Positions 62,888 through 64,000 of a stretch of DNA of 64,000 nucleotides are shown here, piece after piece. The position numbers were made by a program, and so were the translations under genes. The stretch comes from Empedobacter brevis NBRC 14943 = ATCC 43319 (GTDB lineage Bacteria; Bacteroidota; Bacteroidia; Flavobacteriales; Weeksellaceae). The notes beneath the pieces are model-generated. The model was not told the DNA's origin and did not search any database. It saw nothing but the letters and a program-made list of their open reading frames with translations. Numbering within the stretch: the first letter of the stretch is position 1; every line of letters begins with the position of its first letter. The stretch lies in NCBI RefSeq assembly GCF_000382425.1, contig NZ_KB908294.1:62001-126000 (forward strand). The letters are read 5' to 3'.

Positions 62888-64000
62888 TTATTGTACTTGA
62901 ATTGCAATTGATGATGCTTCTCCTGTTGCTCCGGAATTTGTACGATATTTAATATCGAATACACCAATTATATCTCCTTTTTTCGCTTTCGAAATTGCTC
63001 CGGCCGCACCTGACATTTTATTTCCAGAAACTCTCACCGTTGCCTGACCAGGAACTTTAACATTAAATGATGTGACTTCTCCTGAAATTGGGAATAAGAA
63101 GTCCGGCCAATCTATACGTATTGTTTGTGCAGCAATTCCATTGTCCGGAATACCAGGACTTGTTTTACCTAAAATTACACCACGAGCCGGTGGAACCGGT
63201 TTAATACGGAATGTTTCGCGAACTGATAATGTTTTACCTGAGCTGGCTCTTGCTGAAGCTGTGAATACAACTTCGCTACCACCTCCTGCAGTATAGTTCC
63301 ATTTGTTTGCGCCTGCTCCTGAAGCTGTTCCTGATGAAACACTTAAACTCACTGGTCCGTTTGCTCCGTTAATGGTTGCAGAAATCGGGTTAGATACACC
63401 TCTATAAACAACGCGTAAATTATCGGCAACAATAGATCCTCCTGTTGGGTCTTTTTCAATAACCTCTTTAAATTTAACATCTGATGTTTGTGCTACAACT
63501 TGGTAAGTTGATGGCGCAATTTTCACTGTTTTAGTTTGTCCATTCGAAACATACGTAATATTACCTGTTAACTGGTGCATTCCTACAGCTGAAGTATTCA
63601 ATTTAATTGAGGCTTTACCATCGACAACAGCAGCGTTACCGACACTTGTAGAAACAGATCCTTTAATAGAATTGTCATAAGCACCTAATACAACATTCAA
63701 TACAGCTTCATCACCAACTTTCACAACACCTGGTGATAAGAATAAACCTTGGAAAGCATCTAATTCTATTTTCTCTTCTAATTTACCTGATAATAATGCT
63801 CGTACTAGATTTCCTTCTTCTGTACGGGCATCCATTTGCATTTTAGATAAATTTGTTAAAGATGCAACCATTGGCTGATCATAGAATTTTTCTTGAATCC
63901 ACGTTTGTTTTTTAGATTTTGATGTTGTTCCGAAAAACTCATTAATACGAGCTTCCGCATTCTTAGCATCAGGACTTTGTTTTGCAAAATTCATTAGGAA
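62888..64000 (-). CDS. gldM: Type IX secretion motor protein GldM, C-terminal part
   Basis: The frame is open to the right edge, so the N-terminal membrane helix and part of the first domain lie outside. About 370 residues are visible: AEARINEFFGTTSKSKKQTWIQEKFYDQP, then beta domains with ALLSGKLEEKIELDAFQGLF, PVPPARGVILGKTSPGIPDNGIAAQTIRI (about 268-296) and a final VKVPGQATVRVSGNKMSGAAG...KKGDIIGVFDIKYR. GldM spans the periplasm and with GldL forms the proton-driven motor. It precedes gldN. Confidence 0.94.
   Translation of the reverse strand, partial: FLMNFAKQSPDAKNAEARINEFFGTTSKSKKQTWIQEKFYDQPMVASLTNLSKMQMDARTEEGNLVRALLSGKLEEKIELDAFQGLFLSPGVVKVGDEAVLNVVLGAYDNSIKGSVSTSVGNAAVVDGKASIKLNTSAVGMHQLTGNITYVSNGQTKTVKIAPSTYQVVAQTSDVKFKEVIEKDPTGGSIVADNLRVVYRGVSNPISATINGANGPVSLSVSSGTASGAGANKWNYTAGGGSEVVFTASARASSGKTLSVRETFRIKPVPPARGVILGKTSPGIPDNGIAAQTIRIDWPDFLFPISGEVTSFNVKVPGQATVRVSGNKMSGAAGAISKAKKGDIIGVFDIKYRTNSGATGEASSIAIQVQ

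Overview
The window looks like core chromosome of an AT-rich Bacteroidota bacterium of the Flavobacteriia. Evidence: the gliding/type IX secretion genes gldN and gldM at the right edge, a secreted metalloprotease with a type IX C-terminal sorting tail, repeated TAnnTTTG promoter boxes (the Bacteroidota -7 element), a type III glutamine synthetase, a Rho with a long Asn/Gln-rich insertion, and a split transketolase. A Weeksellaceae (Empedobacter/Weeksella-like) member is my guess, but the genus cannot be fixed from sequence reading alone. I saw no insertion sequence, prophage, CRISPR array or rRNA operon.

Layout. 0-5 kb: end of ftsH, a LUD-domain gene, cdsA and psd (phospholipid synthesis), a small His-rich lipoprotein, then on the minus strand recR followed by a phosphoribosyltransferase/HAD-phosphatase pair. 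5-12 kb: a sodium:solute symporter, a split transketolase whose two halves flank two related secreted proteins, a PAS-LuxR regulator and the RNase P RNA. 12-21 kb: clpC, an NRDE protein, a DinB/ATP-grasp/rhomboid group, and a 744-residue secreted metalloprotease. 21-31 kb: ybaB, obg, two membrane proteins, pyrD, adk, hpt, hemN, kdsA, a glycosyltransferase pair, an FtsE-like ATPase and the short rpmH gene. 31-46 kb: gyrA, a TPR protein, surE, a tail-specific protease with a lone ABC permease, a beta-lactamase-fold hydrolase, a SPOUT RNA methyltransferase divergent from a BamA/TamA-like protein, fba and accD. 46-56 kb: three tRNA clusters (nine genes, only Gly and Leu), a cobalamin riboswitch with cobT-cobS-cobC, glnA type III, a DUF4293 protein and rho. 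56-64 kb: a deoxyinosine glycosylase with an AIM24 protein, an ABC-F ATPase, an FAD oxidoreductase, an EEP-family membrane protein, gldN and partial gldM.

Most genes are housekeeping. The points most worth a second look are: the amplified and partly inverted Gly/Leu tRNA clusters; an AccD lacking all four zinc-ribbon cysteines; a GyrA whose expected GyrA-box is degenerate while an RGGKG motif sits in a later blade; two secreted paralogues translationally coupled into the split transketolase unit; an inverted repeat plus duplicated promoter-like motif in front of glnA; a possible small RNA between rpmH and gyrA; a perfect 50-bp palindrome at 35161-35210; divergent genes with start codons 4 bp apart; near-leaderless promoters for kdsA and pyrD; and the PRTase-HAD pair behind recR. 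No single locus convinces me as a wholly new system; the PRTase-HAD pair and the secreted paralogues are the least explained coding material.
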